Positions 35,264-46,255 of a stretch of 64,000 nt of DNA are shown piece after piece (positions within the stretch are counted from its first letter, which is position 1; each line of letters begins with the position of its first letter). Below the pieces are notes generated by a model, which worked only from the letters and a program-made list of their open reading frames with translations, did no database searches and was not told the origin of the DNA. A program made the position numbers and the translations under genes. The stretch is from Diphasiastrum complanatum (taxonomy: Eukaryota; Streptophyta; Lycopodiopsida; Lycopodiales; Lycopodiaceae): NCBI GenBank assembly GCA_029204225.1, contig CM055092.1, positions 43,935,343 through 43,999,342 on the forward strand, written 5' to 3'.

Positions 35264-35275
35264 GGAGAGGGATAA
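35262..35275 (+). other. Element A polypurine tract
   Basis: AAGGAGAGGGATAA directly before the LTR start TGTTAGCA, overlapping the stop codon region of the extra ORF. This is the expected plus-strand primer position. Confidence 0.85.
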
Positions 35276-36037
35276 TGTTAGCAACTGTGCTAACACAAAG
35301 AAAATAAAATGAAAGAAATAAAACTCCGTGGCATGTGGTTTGTAAGTCCACGTATGAGTATCTGTCAATAAACTTCAACCATGGCATGTGTTTTGTAAGC
35401 CCATGAGTAGAAGCTTAAATAATAATAAAATAGCTTAAACTTAGATTTAGAACTTAGACTTAGGAAACTTAAGATTAGAAATATTTTATCTTAAGTTCTA
35501 AATCCTAAGCTAGAAGTTCTAGAAAGGCTAGAAACAGATTAGTTCCATAAGTTACTAGACTCTCCTTGCTGTGAAAGGAGAGGTATTTGCCTTGTAAACA
35601 ACACTCTGAGATTATGCTAAATTGCTGAGGTTATCATTCTATTTCTTTGTGTTCCCATTGGAAGGTGCATAGCTTGAGGGAAGGTGCTCGGGCCTTCTCT
35701 TGTCTCCTTTCACTGGATCATTGTGGCATGTTTTTATTGGTTTATTTAGTTAGCCGCAATTTATCTTTCAAACCCTCTGGGTGTTAAGTTAGTCTTAGTT
35801 TAGCAATCTTGCTAGTTGGGTTTGCCTTAGCAAGAATTTATATTGTTGTTTCTAATTAGCTTTATTTCCGTTTCAGGCACTACTTGGGTAAGCCTTAGTG
35901 CTCTCATCTTTGTTGATTATTTCTGTATTTCCGTTGAAGCTTGTTGTAAAAACTTAGAAAGTGGACGAATCTCTACATCCCTATACTACACTCGTAAGTA
36001 GATCTAGCCACCGCACGAACTAAAAATACTTCCAACA
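35276..36037 (+). repeat. Element A 3' LTR
   Basis: 762 bp from TGTTAGCAACTGTGCTAACA to ACTTCCAACA. The first 20 bp are themselves an inverted repeat (8-bp arms, 4-bp spacer). It is homologous to 1-613 (-) and 21784-22243 (-). The sequence TCTAC follows at 36038-36042, matching the - strand TCTAC beside the LTR at 613. Confidence 0.93.
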
Positions 36038-37910
36038 TCTACATCTTCATGGGTCATGCTAACTACTACAAGATTTTCATTTTAGACTTTGCGGAGTTAG
36101 CACGACCAATCTACAAACTCACAATGGAGCCACATTGGTCTGAGAAAGCCCTAAAGGCTTTTCAGAAGCTTAAAGATGCATTGGTCTCAACGCCAATACT
36201 ATGTCCACCCAATTGGTCCATTGAGTTTCATGTGCATACGAATGCATCGAAATATGCAGTAGGAGTTGTCTTATCCCAGTCAGGAGAACACAAAAAGGAT
36301 TTCCCAATCCGATTTGCAAGCCGTCAGCTCAACGATTCAGAGGTAGATTATTCGACCACATAGCGGGAGGCACTAGCAATGATTTATGTGGTTAAGTTCA
36401 TTATTTGATGGCCACTTTTTTTTTTTTATACGAACCATCAACCCTTGTTCTATCTTGTTAATAAAACATGCAACACAGGAAGAATCACTCGATGGTTACT
36501 TCTGTTGTTGGAGTTTGACTTTTGAATAGTGGTTTGCAAGGGAATACATCATTACATGGAGAATCATGTGTCACAAATTAAGGGGAAGGAAATAGCAGCC
36601 CAACCTGATGATGAGCTACCTGATGCTATCTTATTTTATATTGACAGTGTACCTGAGTTGGCCGCCGATATATAGTTGAGTATCTAATGCGGGGCCAACC
36701 AAATAAAGCACTACCTAAGGCGGAACACCGAAAGTTGATTCTAAAGGCGAGACCTTACCAGCTGATTGCCAGCCAGTTGTATCGAAGAGGACCAGATGGT
36801 ATTCTTCGAAGGTGTATTCTTCCACACGAGACCACTCAAATTATATCAATTTTACATGAAGGCATGAATGGGGGCCATTTTGCATCCGACATTACAATTT
36901 GCAAGATCCTGCAATCAAAATGTTGGTGGCCAATGATTCATAAAGATACGGATGAATACTTGAAGAAATGAGATGTGTGCCAAAGAGCTAGGAGGCTGAC
37001 AAGGCTGAATTATGACCTTCTACATCTAGTTCTAGCTCAAGCGCCATTTGAGAAGTGGAGATTGGACTATATCGGTCCAATTGACCCTATCGTAAGAAGT
37101 TCACAAGCCTGATATATTATCGTGGCCACAGATTACCTCACCAAGTGGGTCGAAGCCAAGGCAATGCGAACAGCGGATGCTCGAGCAACTGCCAAGTTCC
37201 TGTATGAGAATATCATTGTGCGCTTCGGATGCTTGGTGGAGATAGTCATTGATCGCGAAAGCCATTTCGTCAATGAGACCATCAAAGTCTTGTTGGAAGA
37301 ATTCTTCGTGATCCATAGATTCAGCACTCCTTATTATCCTCGTGGTAATGGACAGGCCGAATCATCCAATAAGATCTTGTGTAACGTACTCACAAAAATA
37401 GTTGAATCTAGCATATCTGATTAGGAACACAAGTTACATGCTGCTCTGTGGGCATTCAGAACAGTTGACAAGGGAAGCACTGATCGCACACCATTTCAGC
37501 TGGTCTATGGTCAGCAGGATGTTGTAATGCCAGTAGAGTTTTTGGTACCATCATTAAGGATCGCCACAATGCAATGCCTTGATGAATCCAGATCTCTACA
37601 ATTACGTCATAAAGCACTGCATAAACTTTGTGAAACACATTTACTAGCTGTACATGCATTGGCAGCTGAGAAGGAACGATGCAAGATATGGCACGATCGT
37701 CGGTTGCACAAGAAAGATCTTCGATCTGGAGATCTGGTTCTATGTATAAGACCAAGGCAATCAAAGAAAAGTTGAAGTTCACCGGCGAAGGCCCATTCTG
37801 AGTAAAGTAGATTCTTATCCATGGAGTCATAAATTTTGAGAAGCTAGATGGAACGCCTTTTGACACGCCCATTAATGGTAGCCGTTTACACAAGTATTGG
37901 CCACCGTAGT
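36038..37910 (+). pseudogene. Gypsy element G, RNase H-integrase half
   Basis: Starts inside the RT-RNase H connection (IFMGHANYYKIFILDFAEL), exactly where the - strand half at 614 stops. RNase H follows (HVHTNASKYAVGVVLSQSGE, ASRQLNDSEVDYST), with stops near 36361 and 36405. Integrase has a zinc site (HEGMNGGHFASD near 36858), the catalytic LDYIGPI (37064), IDRESHF (about 37250) and GQAESSNKIL (about 37356), and a C-terminal part to about 37790. Stops near 36970, 37110 and 37424 inactivate it. It ends without an identifiable 3' LTR near 37910. Confidence 0.9.
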
Positions 37911-38599
37911 GAAACGGATCAAGGATGGTGATGGTATGTCATGAAATTTTCATCTACAAAGCCATCACAGCCAGATCTAGAGAAATCAAGCCAGATCCAT
38001 CAAGATTTGAAAATATCCGATAGCTTTCGACAAGATCCAAGTAAGATCTAGATCTAGATAGGATCAACCAAGAAGCAGATCATCAGATTACATCACTCAA
38101 CCTCCAATTTTGTGAATCAAAGACATCGATCTCAAGAAAATGTGGCAAAATAAAGACAAAATTCACTTAACCTGATGGATCAGCCACCAAATGTCCATCA
38201 GAATTCTCAGAAAACTCTCCATAGTCAGATCTAAACTGGATGCAATGGAATAACAGTTTATAGGAGTTAATAATTAGGAAATCTTGAGATCTCATATGCA
38301 TGCAGTGCTTGAAGAATCAGAGAAGAAAATCAATAGACGATATTGTAGCCTTTGAGCACAAGTCAATTTTCTTGTTGCGTCTGATCTCGAATGCAAATGC
38401 TTCTGCTTATTCGTATGTCTGAGTTTTCTTGTTCATTTTAATTTTGCACCTTGGTTGAAATTATGTTGAATGCTGTATTAATTTTATAAACATAGATTAG
38501 CAGTGCCCGACTACATTCTGGAGGACTGTAGGAGTGATTCAACTGGCAGTGTCCAGCTATCACATTTAAACTCCATCCGAAGCGTAAGCGGATCGTGGT
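37911..38599. other. Unrecognised stretch after G
   Basis: May include the 3' untranslated part of G. It is rich in GATCTAGATC-like words. No gene, LTR end or RNA is recognised. Confidence 0.4.
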
Positions 38600-39345
38600 T
38601 CCTTCACGAAAGCTTCGCGACTGCGAAATCTCATTCTCATCAAAATTTGACCTTCCAACCTGAATCAATGATTCAGCTAACTGAGAGTAGATTCTTGGTC
38701 AGATTTGGAATGTGGAGAATGTTGGACAACAACTTGACCTCACCTCTTTTGAATTCAACTATGACTGTTCCTTCACCTTTGATTGAATGTGATGAGTTGT
38801 CTCCAAGTTGCACAACTCGAGAGTGGGTGAATGACTTATAGTCTTTGAATCAATCGTGTGTTGTGTTGCTTCGAAATTGAAATACCAAGAATCGATGTCA
38901 TGTTGTTCTCCGACTTTGGTCATGAAAGCTGCTTCATCTTCTTCTTGTTGCTGATTTGAGTGACTGGTTGTAGTACTATGTGCTTGTTGTTGGAAGTGCT
39001 TCTTCTTTTTGTTGTTGTATTTCAAAGTTCGGCAGTCCTTGATTTCATGGCCAATTCTCTTACAGTATTTGCAGAAAAATTTCTGCACTAGTTGGAATGA
39101 TGAAGGGCTTGCATTTGATCCTAAACCGAAATTTTGTCCAAACTGCATATTGCTCTTCTTGTCATTATAGCCTAACTTTGTAGATCTCTTGGATCTAAAC
39201 TTCTGATTTTTTGAATATAGAACTTGAGGACCCGATCCTGAGCCTGAGGAGGATGCTGATCTTCTGATCTCTTCTTGTAGGAGCAGAGAAATTACTCTTG
39301 ATAGAGTGAGGTGCTCCTGGGTAGAAATTGCCATTACCCAATTTT
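38600..39345 (-). pseudogene. Copia fragment H2: gag to protease
   Basis: On the - strand: gag end (ISTQEHLTLSRVISLLLQEE at 39334), CCHC knuckle CKYCKRIGHEIKDC (near 39070), a protease relic in which DSGA has become NFEA (WYFNFEATQHT near 38880), then after a frameshift IPNLTKNLLSVS near 38700. It belongs to a Copia family different from Copia-1. It is fused head-to-tail to H1, whose RT breaks off at about 39346. Confidence 0.82.
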
Positions 39346-42130
39346 TGAAGGCTTCAAGTAGACTCGCAAAAGTCGAATAGAAGAATGCTTGACTACTGGA
39401 CTAAAGGTCTCAATGTAATCGACATTGTATACTTGAGAAAATCCTTTGGCGACAAGTCATGCATTTCTCTTGTTGATGCTTACATCTGCATTGTACTTGC
39501 CTTTGAAAATCCATTTGCAATCAGCTACATTTCTGCTAGCAGGTAATTCGACAATTGTCCATGTCTGGTTCGTGATAAGAGATAAATACTCTTTATCCAT
39601 AGCTTCTTTCCAGAGATCTAAATCTGGTTGACTGAGCGCCTCTTGGACAGACATCAACTCGTGAATAAGGTAGGCTGTAGACTCGTTAATATATCTGATA
39701 GGTGGTCTGCTAGCTCTTGATGATCTTCTAGGGAATTGAGGAAGTTGATCATTTTCATCATACTTTAGTTGTGATAGACAGGGAGATCGACCTTACCTGA
39801 AGGATAGTCGAGATCAAGAACCATGGATTGTTTGGACATGTCCAAAACAGATGCATAATTCAAGTGTCCTAAGCGATGATGCTATAGTAATGCTTTATTG
39901 ACAAGAACAGAGGTTTTTAAGACTAGAATCAGAATAACAATGTGCCAATCTATATGAATAATCATGCCTCTTGCCAAGTGCAAGGATCTTATTACTCCTA
40001 TCAATCATTTTTCATTGATCAGATTCAAATTCTATCTTATGACCTAAATATGTAATTCTACTTACTGATAACAGACTTGTAGAGGGTTTAGGAACATATA
40101 AAACTTTTTATAGTAATTTGAACTGATCATGTTGGAATCGCAATCTTACAGTACCTTCACCTTTAATAGTATGAGTACTAGTGTCACCAAGATGAACAAA
40201 TTTCTTCTTGCTGTAAGACGTGTAGGAGTTGAAAATATCACGTTGATTGGTCATGTGTTGAGTTGCTCCAGAATCAAGAAACCATGAATTATCCAAGAAT
40301 GCGCTTTGGTCATAAATGCGCCTTCGTCCACTTCAACCTGGGGAGATGATGAAACTTTGTTTGCTTGTTAATCGGGTTGCTTGGCTGCATTCTTCGCTTG
40401 GAGAATTTGGAAATCCTTGATCTCATGTTATTGCGCTTGCAATACCTGCAAAATATCTTCTTCTTCGACTATGGATTTGATGATTATCCTTGACTTTGAG
40501 TCGGCTTCTGATTCGTTGTAGCCTTCTTGGAGCTTTTATGCTTCTGTCGTTTAGAGCCTTTGTTGACATATAGAGTCTGAGAGGAGGAAGTAGACAAAGT
40601 GTCTTGACTTCTTCTATTGTCTTCTTGTAGTACCATAGTGATAACTTTAGTAAGAGCTAAATCTGAGTGTGTCAATATGATCATCACCCAATTTTCATAT
40701 GTAGAGGGCAAGCTTGAAAGCAATGTCATAATTGCATCTTGATCATCTATGACTGATCCGACAATGACCATCTTGTGAAAGTACTGTACTTTAGGACCAT
40801 AAATGGATCTACAAAAGATCCACAAGAGTGATTGGATGCTTGCTTAACAATCTATCAAAAAATTAGACACAAAAAAGTTGATCTAGATTGGCAATTTGAC
40901 AAACAACAAGCATTAACAATCAAAAGCATTGATAAACATTGAAATCCGAGCCCACACATGTGTACTACAGGCTGTAGTATGGCCTTCAACCTGAGAAACA
41001 AGTAGAAATTGATTTGGTTTCATTTGGATCACAAAAACTCAATGTACATAGTGAACTAGCTTGAGATTGCCAATGAACTCCAAAAATTTTCTATCTTCTC
41101 ACTATGGAGAGAGGGAATACATAGCAAATTCGACTTTCTTTCTTGAAGTTAGGTGGATTTCCAGCATGTAATAAGGAAGTTAACTCACTCTCCTTGACCT
41201 AAAATGAAACCCTAGTCTATTTCCTAGAGTTATGCTTGGTAGGTAGCTAGTTGGTCAAATTTTCACCTTAAACTTAGGTGTAGGTCCTATAAAGTAGGGA
41301 TGACCACCAAATAGACATGACCAAGTCTCTTGAATTGACCTAACCTACATTAGGATGGGTTTCCCATGTGGCATCATGGCCTCACATGTGTGGGACCCAC
41401 TTGTGTACACAATTTACACTATTCTACATGGTTTTTGATCAAGCTAGATTTGCCAATTTTTGGCAATTCTTCACACATCTGTTGCAAGAGATTCTTAAAC
41501 TGGTTAATGTGACTTTGAAGAGAATCACCATTTGACATCTGGAATGTGAAAAATTTCCTTCGTAGATGTAACTTAGTAGTTACGTCCCTCACGTCATATA
41601 GTGAGTTTAGGATGTCCCAAACTTCTTTTGAAGTTTTAGCTTCAACTATGTGTCCAATCTATGTATCTGATATATGAGGATAATAAGCGTGAAAGCTTTA
41701 CCATCCTTCGATTTTCACTTTGAGTCTTATGTGTCATCTTCAGGTGTTACCTCTATACCTGTAACAACATCCCATAACTCATTGGCTATCAGCAAGGTCT
41801 TCATCTTAAATCTCCACAAATGATAATTGGATTCATTCAGCTTGTCTACGATAAGACCAGCTTTACTTTGAGAATCCATCTGAAACTTAGTTTGTCGATT
41901 GTATCGATGATGCTAAGATGTAGTGATGCCAACAATAGGTAATCAATTATCTGATACTGAAAGGATGAAAGAGTTTGATATTAATTTGATATTGCAAAAG
42001 ATATCAAGTATTAGAGCTTTCACTCTGATATCGAAATAGTATTAGGCCTTGATAGAGATCACAAGTCTGATACCGTAATGGTTCAAATAAAGAAGTAGTG
42101 ATCTAGCATTGATATTATGATGGTATGTTT
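39346..42130 (-). pseudogene. Copia fragment H1: leader, gag, protease, partial RT, integrase deleted
   Basis: Reading leftward on the - strand: gag from about 41900 (YDVRDVTTKLHLRRKF near 41600), interrupted by a solo LTR at 40774-41465, continuing at 40825-40484 (SLPSTYENWVMIILTHSDLA), protease WFLDSGATQHMTNQ near 40280, then LYVPKPSTSLLSVSRI. After a short degenerate stretch it jumps to the linker (FPRRSSRASRPPIRYINEST near 39700) and the RT start (ALSQPDLDLWKEAMDKEYLS at 39600). The integrase has been deleted. The RT breaks off after ETFSPVVKHSSIRL. Confidence 0.82.
40774..41465 (-). repeat. Solo Copia LTR inside H1 gag
   Basis: About 692 bp from TGTGAAAGTACTG to CCAATTTTTGGCA. It interrupts a gag coding sequence that continues on both sides (QQMCEE to the right, FHKMVIVG to the left). 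Flanking 5-mers CATCT and ATTCT are similar but not identical. It contains a CACATGTGTAC motif near 40973. The internal region is absent, so it is a solo LTR. Confidence 0.72.
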
Positions 42131-42180
42131 TGATACCATGTTAGAATCCTCTGATACCATGTTAGAATCCTCTGATACCA
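42131..42180 (-). repeat. Tandemly repeated primer-binding site and LTR-edge unit
   Basis: A 21-bp unit (TGATACCATGTTAGAATCC plus TC) is repeated at 42131 and 42152, with a third partial copy at 42173 that runs into the LTR at 42181. TGATACCA is the complement of the tRNA-Met primer site. The H1 leader therefore carries two and a half copies of the site. Confidence 0.85.
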
Positions 42181-42655
42181 TGTCAGAAATAGGATAGATA
42201 ATGGAATAGCAGAAACTTCCTACTTCCAATGCATGACTACGCCTATAAAAAATTGAACAAAACAGTAGTGATAGAAATCACATCCAATCTTTGGCAGCTA
42301 ACTTTCGCTAGATACTAAGTGATTACGTAGCCAAACATAAAGTATTGAATTCTCAAACAATTTCTATCAGTTACAAAAGCAATACAGAGATGCATGCATT
42401 CTGACATATACTAAACGCAATAAGAAATAGTATTGATTCAGGAAAAACAAAATCAGATGCTAATGAGCGCAAAACAATAGCGAATAGAAATCGCACACTC
42501 CTTGGCGATTGCTCAAAGGACCAAAATTGAAAAAGAGAAGGTAAAGACAATAATGGAAAGGCCAATTACTGAAACAGTCCATGAACTCATCATTTTTGGA
42601 TTTCATTGTGTTCTTTCGAAAGTTTATTAAGGAATATTTTAAAATTGTCACATCT
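42181..42655 (-). repeat. H1 5' LTR (probable)
   Basis: Starts TGTCAGAAATAGG directly after the primer site, so this should be the 5' LTR of H1. The right-hand end near 42655 is only an estimate from where gypsy coding begins. Confidence 0.55.
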
Positions 42656-42659
42656 CTTA

Positions 42660-43772
42660 ATAATGTTTGAAAGAGGTAAAGAGTTGGAAAAGAAGGCCTA
42701 GGCCTCCGATAAAGTGAAATGAGAAATTAGATAAGACTTTTTGCAAACTCAAGTTTCTAATTGTCTTAGCTCCCATGTTGAGTTTAGCAGATCCAAATAT
42801 CCCTTTTGTCATTAATATTGATGCAAGTGATATGACTATTGGAGATATTCTCATATAGAAGGGTAAACAGCCCATTGCTTTAGAGAGCAAAAATTTGTCT
42901 GATGCACAAGTCAGATATACTACTCAGGAAAAACAGCTTTTTTTGGTGATCCATGTTTTGAAATCATGGAGATATTACATGTATGGTAAAAAGTTCATGG
43001 TGAACATGGATGATCATCAACCTCTAAAATACTTTTGTAATCAGAAGGATTTGGAAGGTCGTAAGACTCGATGGGCAGAACTCATGTAGGAATTTGACTT
43101 TGAAATGATGTATATCAAAGGAACTACCAATTGTGTGGCTGATGCACTTAGTCAAATTGGTGAAGTGCTCGAACTTTCTTTCATTGAGATCAACACAAAT
43201 TTTTATCTCTCCTTGAGAAGTCTCTGTGAAAAAAATCCACATTTTGGACCAATCTAGAAGAGAGTACTAGTGGACTCATCAAGCAAGACCGATTTACAAG
43301 GTGATCAATCTGGGAGAAAGGATTAAAAAATTGTTGATAAATTCTCCATCCATAATGGGCTTTTGTTCAAGAAGATAAACATGTCCGATATGTGATTAAA
43401 AAGAAAACTCCGTATGAATGTCATGACTCACTTTGTGCAAGGCATTCAAGCATACATCATACTTTAGATTTGGTATGAAGGGATTGCTATTGGCCAGAAC
43501 TTAAACCCTTTGTAGAATCTTATATCGTCAAGTCAGTTAAATAAAGTCAAATGCCTTAAGGATGGTGAATTGTCACGTTCGTTGAATATTTTTTATAGGA
43601 AATGGAATAGTATTTTGGTGGATTTCGTGGTTGGGTTACTACACATGGATGAATAAAGAAAATGATGCAATTTGGGTAGTGGTCGACTGTCTTATCAAAT
43701 TGGATACGTTTATTTTGGTAAAGACCACCATGAAGGCTTGATTTGGCTTAGATATTTGTTGAGCGTCTGTTT
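42660..43772 (+). pseudogene. Gypsy relic I (chromovirus-like RNase H and integrase)
   Basis: The + strand shows RNase H (FVINIDASDMTIGDILI, SDAQVRYTTQEKQLFLVIHV, FMVNMDDHQPLKYF; best at 42760-43190) and the typical end EFDFEMMYIKGTTNCVADAL. Integrase pieces follow: HDSLCARHSSIHHTLDLV near 43420, YWPELKPFVESY, and LVDFVVGLLHMDE near 43615. The motif set differs from A and G and is more like the chromovirus group. Many stops and frameshifts are present. It ends at a Copia LTR at 43773. Confidence 0.82.
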
Positions 43773-44311
43773 TGTGAAAGTACATGTAAAATAAAATAGT
43801 ATTAAACTTAGAAATCCGAGTTTTGAAGTTTGTCCAAACTCGAGGTAGTCTAGGTAACTAGTTTTCTAGTTAGAGTTAAAGTTACTTTTGTCTTCTTAGT
43901 GAGGTGTAGATCTAGAACCTAGCAAGGAGAATATGAAGCTACTTTTGTAGGTCTAAAAATCACAAAGAGAGATTCTCATTTTCCTACTCTCTTTTGTCAT
44001 CTAGTAGAGAGATAGAGGCAAATTGGCACCTAGAGTAATCTCTCTCTACTCGAGTTCTAGAAGGCCATCATGTAGTATAAATAAGGGGGCTTTGTATCTC
44101 ACAAATGAACTCTTTCAAGTATAGCTTTCCATTTCTTCCATTTGATTTGTAAAGCAATGTACTTGTGATGAGTGCTCTTGCCTTGACCTTAACTAGCTTG
44201 CTTTTGATTTCCATCTCATTGTTTTTGGATTAAGAGCTAGTTTCATGTGCAATCATTCATTCTTTTGGTCCTTTGTACTTGCTGCAGCTTCACACGTGTG
44301 AAAAGTTCTCA
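43773..44311 (+). repeat. Copia fragment J 5' LTR
   Basis: 539 bp from TGTGAAAGTACATG to AAAAGTTCTCA, followed directly by a primer site. It contains TATAAATAAG near 44074 as a TATA-box candidate and TTCACACGTGTGAA at 44289-44302. Confidence 0.78.
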
Positions 44312-44323
44312 TGGTATTAGAGC
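44312..44323 (+). other. Copia J primer-binding site
   Basis: TGGTATTAGAGC, one base away from the standard initiator-tRNA-Met primer site, abutting the LTR. Confidence 0.85.
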
Positions 44324-45404
44324 TTGGATAGAAGAATACACATCTAATCATTACTTATTGAAATGGAATGATATTTCATCAATCTTGATGTTTTTCTACC
44401 TCTTACTACTAGCACTCGATTTGAAGCAAATAGGTTCCACTCTTTTCCTCATTAATTGATGTACTTTCTTTCTAAATTTATGACTTGTACGGCCTGTTGT
44501 AACAGCAACGACGTGTGAGGTGCAAAAAATTCTTGAGTGGTGGCTAACCTACAAAGCTTCTTTCCCATCCATGTTATATATGTATGGAGAGCTAATCAAG
44601 TGTAGATTGTGATGAAAGTGAGATCTACTGGATTGGTAGATCCTATGGAGAGTTCTTGGCATTCAAAGGTATATTGAAGGAGAAACCTGCATTTTTTCAT
44701 GCATTAAGGCTGCATCATCTTGGATCCTATTTTGTAGGGATCAAAATAGAAAGATTTAATAATTTTTCATTTTTCTACACTCTATCTAGCATTGTTTGGA
44801 TCATTGATCCTCTAAATGGATGGAACCTATGATATGTAAAATATGATATTATGAGGCTATTTCACACGTGTGAAGTGAAAATTTTCCCATCCACTTTTGC
44901 TTTTGAAAGTTGAGAGTGTTTCTTGACCACCTACTTGAAATTGACAATTTTGGCCACTTTTCAAGTTCATTGTCTAATAGTACTTGATTTCCTTGAGATC
45001 TTGAGATGCCATTTGATTGGATTGAACCTCTAATAATCCTCTTTTACTTTGCCAAAACTGATCATAAAGATATGGCCACAATGGGATCTTTCCTATTGGA
45101 ACAAAGTGAGAGACTCACTCCCACAAATTATGGCATATGGAAGGTAAGGATGGAATCCATCCTTGTACTCCAAGATTTGATGGATATAGTGAATGGGAAT
45201 GAGGAGGAGCCTTCAAATCCTCGATATATTCCCAATTTCAAGAAGAGAGCATGTGTTGCTCTTCATTGTTTGAAGCTTAATGTCTATAATGGTGTTTTAA
45301 GAGAGATTAGTTCATGTCTTAGTGCACAAGATGCATGCAGCACCTTACAATCCATTTATGAGTCTAAGAACACCTCAAGAGTCCTTAACCTTAGGAATAT
45401 AATC
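44324..45404 (+). pseudogene. Copia fragment J leader and gag start
   Basis: Leader to about 45074, with a second TTCACACGTGTGAA at 44871-44884. Then gag from Met 45075 (MATMGSFLLEQSERLTPTNY, GIWKVRMESILVLQDLMDIV), closely resembling the first 110 residues of Copia-1 gag. It is cut at 45404 by the LTR of fragment K; the remainder is absent. Confidence 0.85.
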
Positions 45405-45724
45405 TGTGAAGGGTTTGAGATCCACTAAGATCCAAATCTACAATTGATCTTTGGCTACAAAAACAACCAACTCACCAATCTTGCCAATGTAGAAAAATAA
45501 ACATCTACACTAAGATTGAGTTGCAAACTCTAATAGATCTTGATCAAACATGAACTAAAACAAAAGTACTGTTGTTGTACATGCAAATACAATACCCTAC
45601 TATATTTCACATGTGTGGATCTGAAATAACAATTAATGATCATTCTACACATAGAATTGCAAGATATCACAAGTATAGTGCACCAATGGATAGTAGAACC
45701 CAAGAGAACCATGTGTAAGCATGA

Positions 45725-45786
<62 letters not shown>

Positions 45787-45791
45787 GTGTG

Positions 45792-45823
<32 letters not shown>

Positions 45824-45879
45824 TGCTGCGTGTGCGTGTGCGTGTGCGTGTGCGTGTGCGTGTGCGTGTGCGTGTGCGT

Positions 45880-45963
<84 letters not shown>

Positions 45964-46255
45964 CCTCTCTTCCCACGAGTTACATCTTTTTATAGCAAGT
46001 CAGAATCCTAAATTGCCACTTGGTTTCCCTCCAAACCCTACTATTTCTAGGACTAGATTTAATGTACCCTACATTCAAATTTGAATCTACTCAAACCCAA
46101 ATTCTACATTTCCCACACTTTCAAAAAGTGTTTATTCAAATAATTTTAGACTAATTCAACTTTGAAAAGTCAACCTCTAAGTCTAATATGAAAATTGGCC
46201 TCAATTGCCAAATATAAAAATGTAGCAAATATGACTAAACTAGTTGAATTTCTCA
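45405..46255 (-). repeat. Copia fragment K 3' LTR, containing a compound microsatellite
   Basis: From TGTGAAGGGTTTG (inside J's gag) to GAATTTCTCA on the + strand, with a polypurine tract (CTCCCTCTTCAAC) just beyond. About 851 bp, of which 235 bp are microsatellite. A CACATGTGTGGATC motif near 45610 resembles that in other Copia LTRs here. Confidence 0.7.
45726..45960. repeat. Compound microsatellite (TG)n(CGTG)n(TGTGCG)n(TG)n(AG)n
   Basis: About 235 bp of dinucleotide and derived 4- and 6-bp repeats. TG runs at 45726-45780 and 45893-45925, CGTG copies near 45803-45826, TGTGCG copies at 45827-45892, then AG at 45926-45960. Long Cys-Val and His-Thr ORFs across it are artefacts. Confidence 0.97.

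Larger units (their letters stand above)
25131..36037 (+). mobile_element. Gypsy element A, nearly complete, with extra 3' ORF
   Basis: 10.9-kb Ty3/gypsy element of the type with related gag in G and B. Order: last 77 bp of the 5' LTR (25131-25207), primer site, leader with repeated GAATTCGT-like motifs, gag (26059 onward), zinc knuckles, protease, RT, RNase H, integrase (to about 31900), non-coding spacer, an extra degenerate ORF region (32574-35263), polypurine tract and 3' LTR (35276-36037). Stops, frameshifts and a changed RT active site (YLDN instead of YLDD) show it is inactive. The first about 685 bp of its 5' LTR seem to be at the left edge of the window in inverted orientation. Confidence 0.9.

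Noticed and set aside
35080-35390. Antisense ORFs over the A 3' LTR edge
   Set aside because: They cross the polypurine tract and LTR boundary and mirror ORFs seen in the other LTR copies; not genes.
42131-42180. Possible CRISPR-like array
   Set aside because: The 21-bp repeats have no spacers and are explained by the primer-binding site of a plant Copia element.
45530-46084. Several long ORFs full of Cys-Val or His-Thr repeats
   Set aside because: They are translations of the TG/AG compound microsatellite in different frames and not genes.
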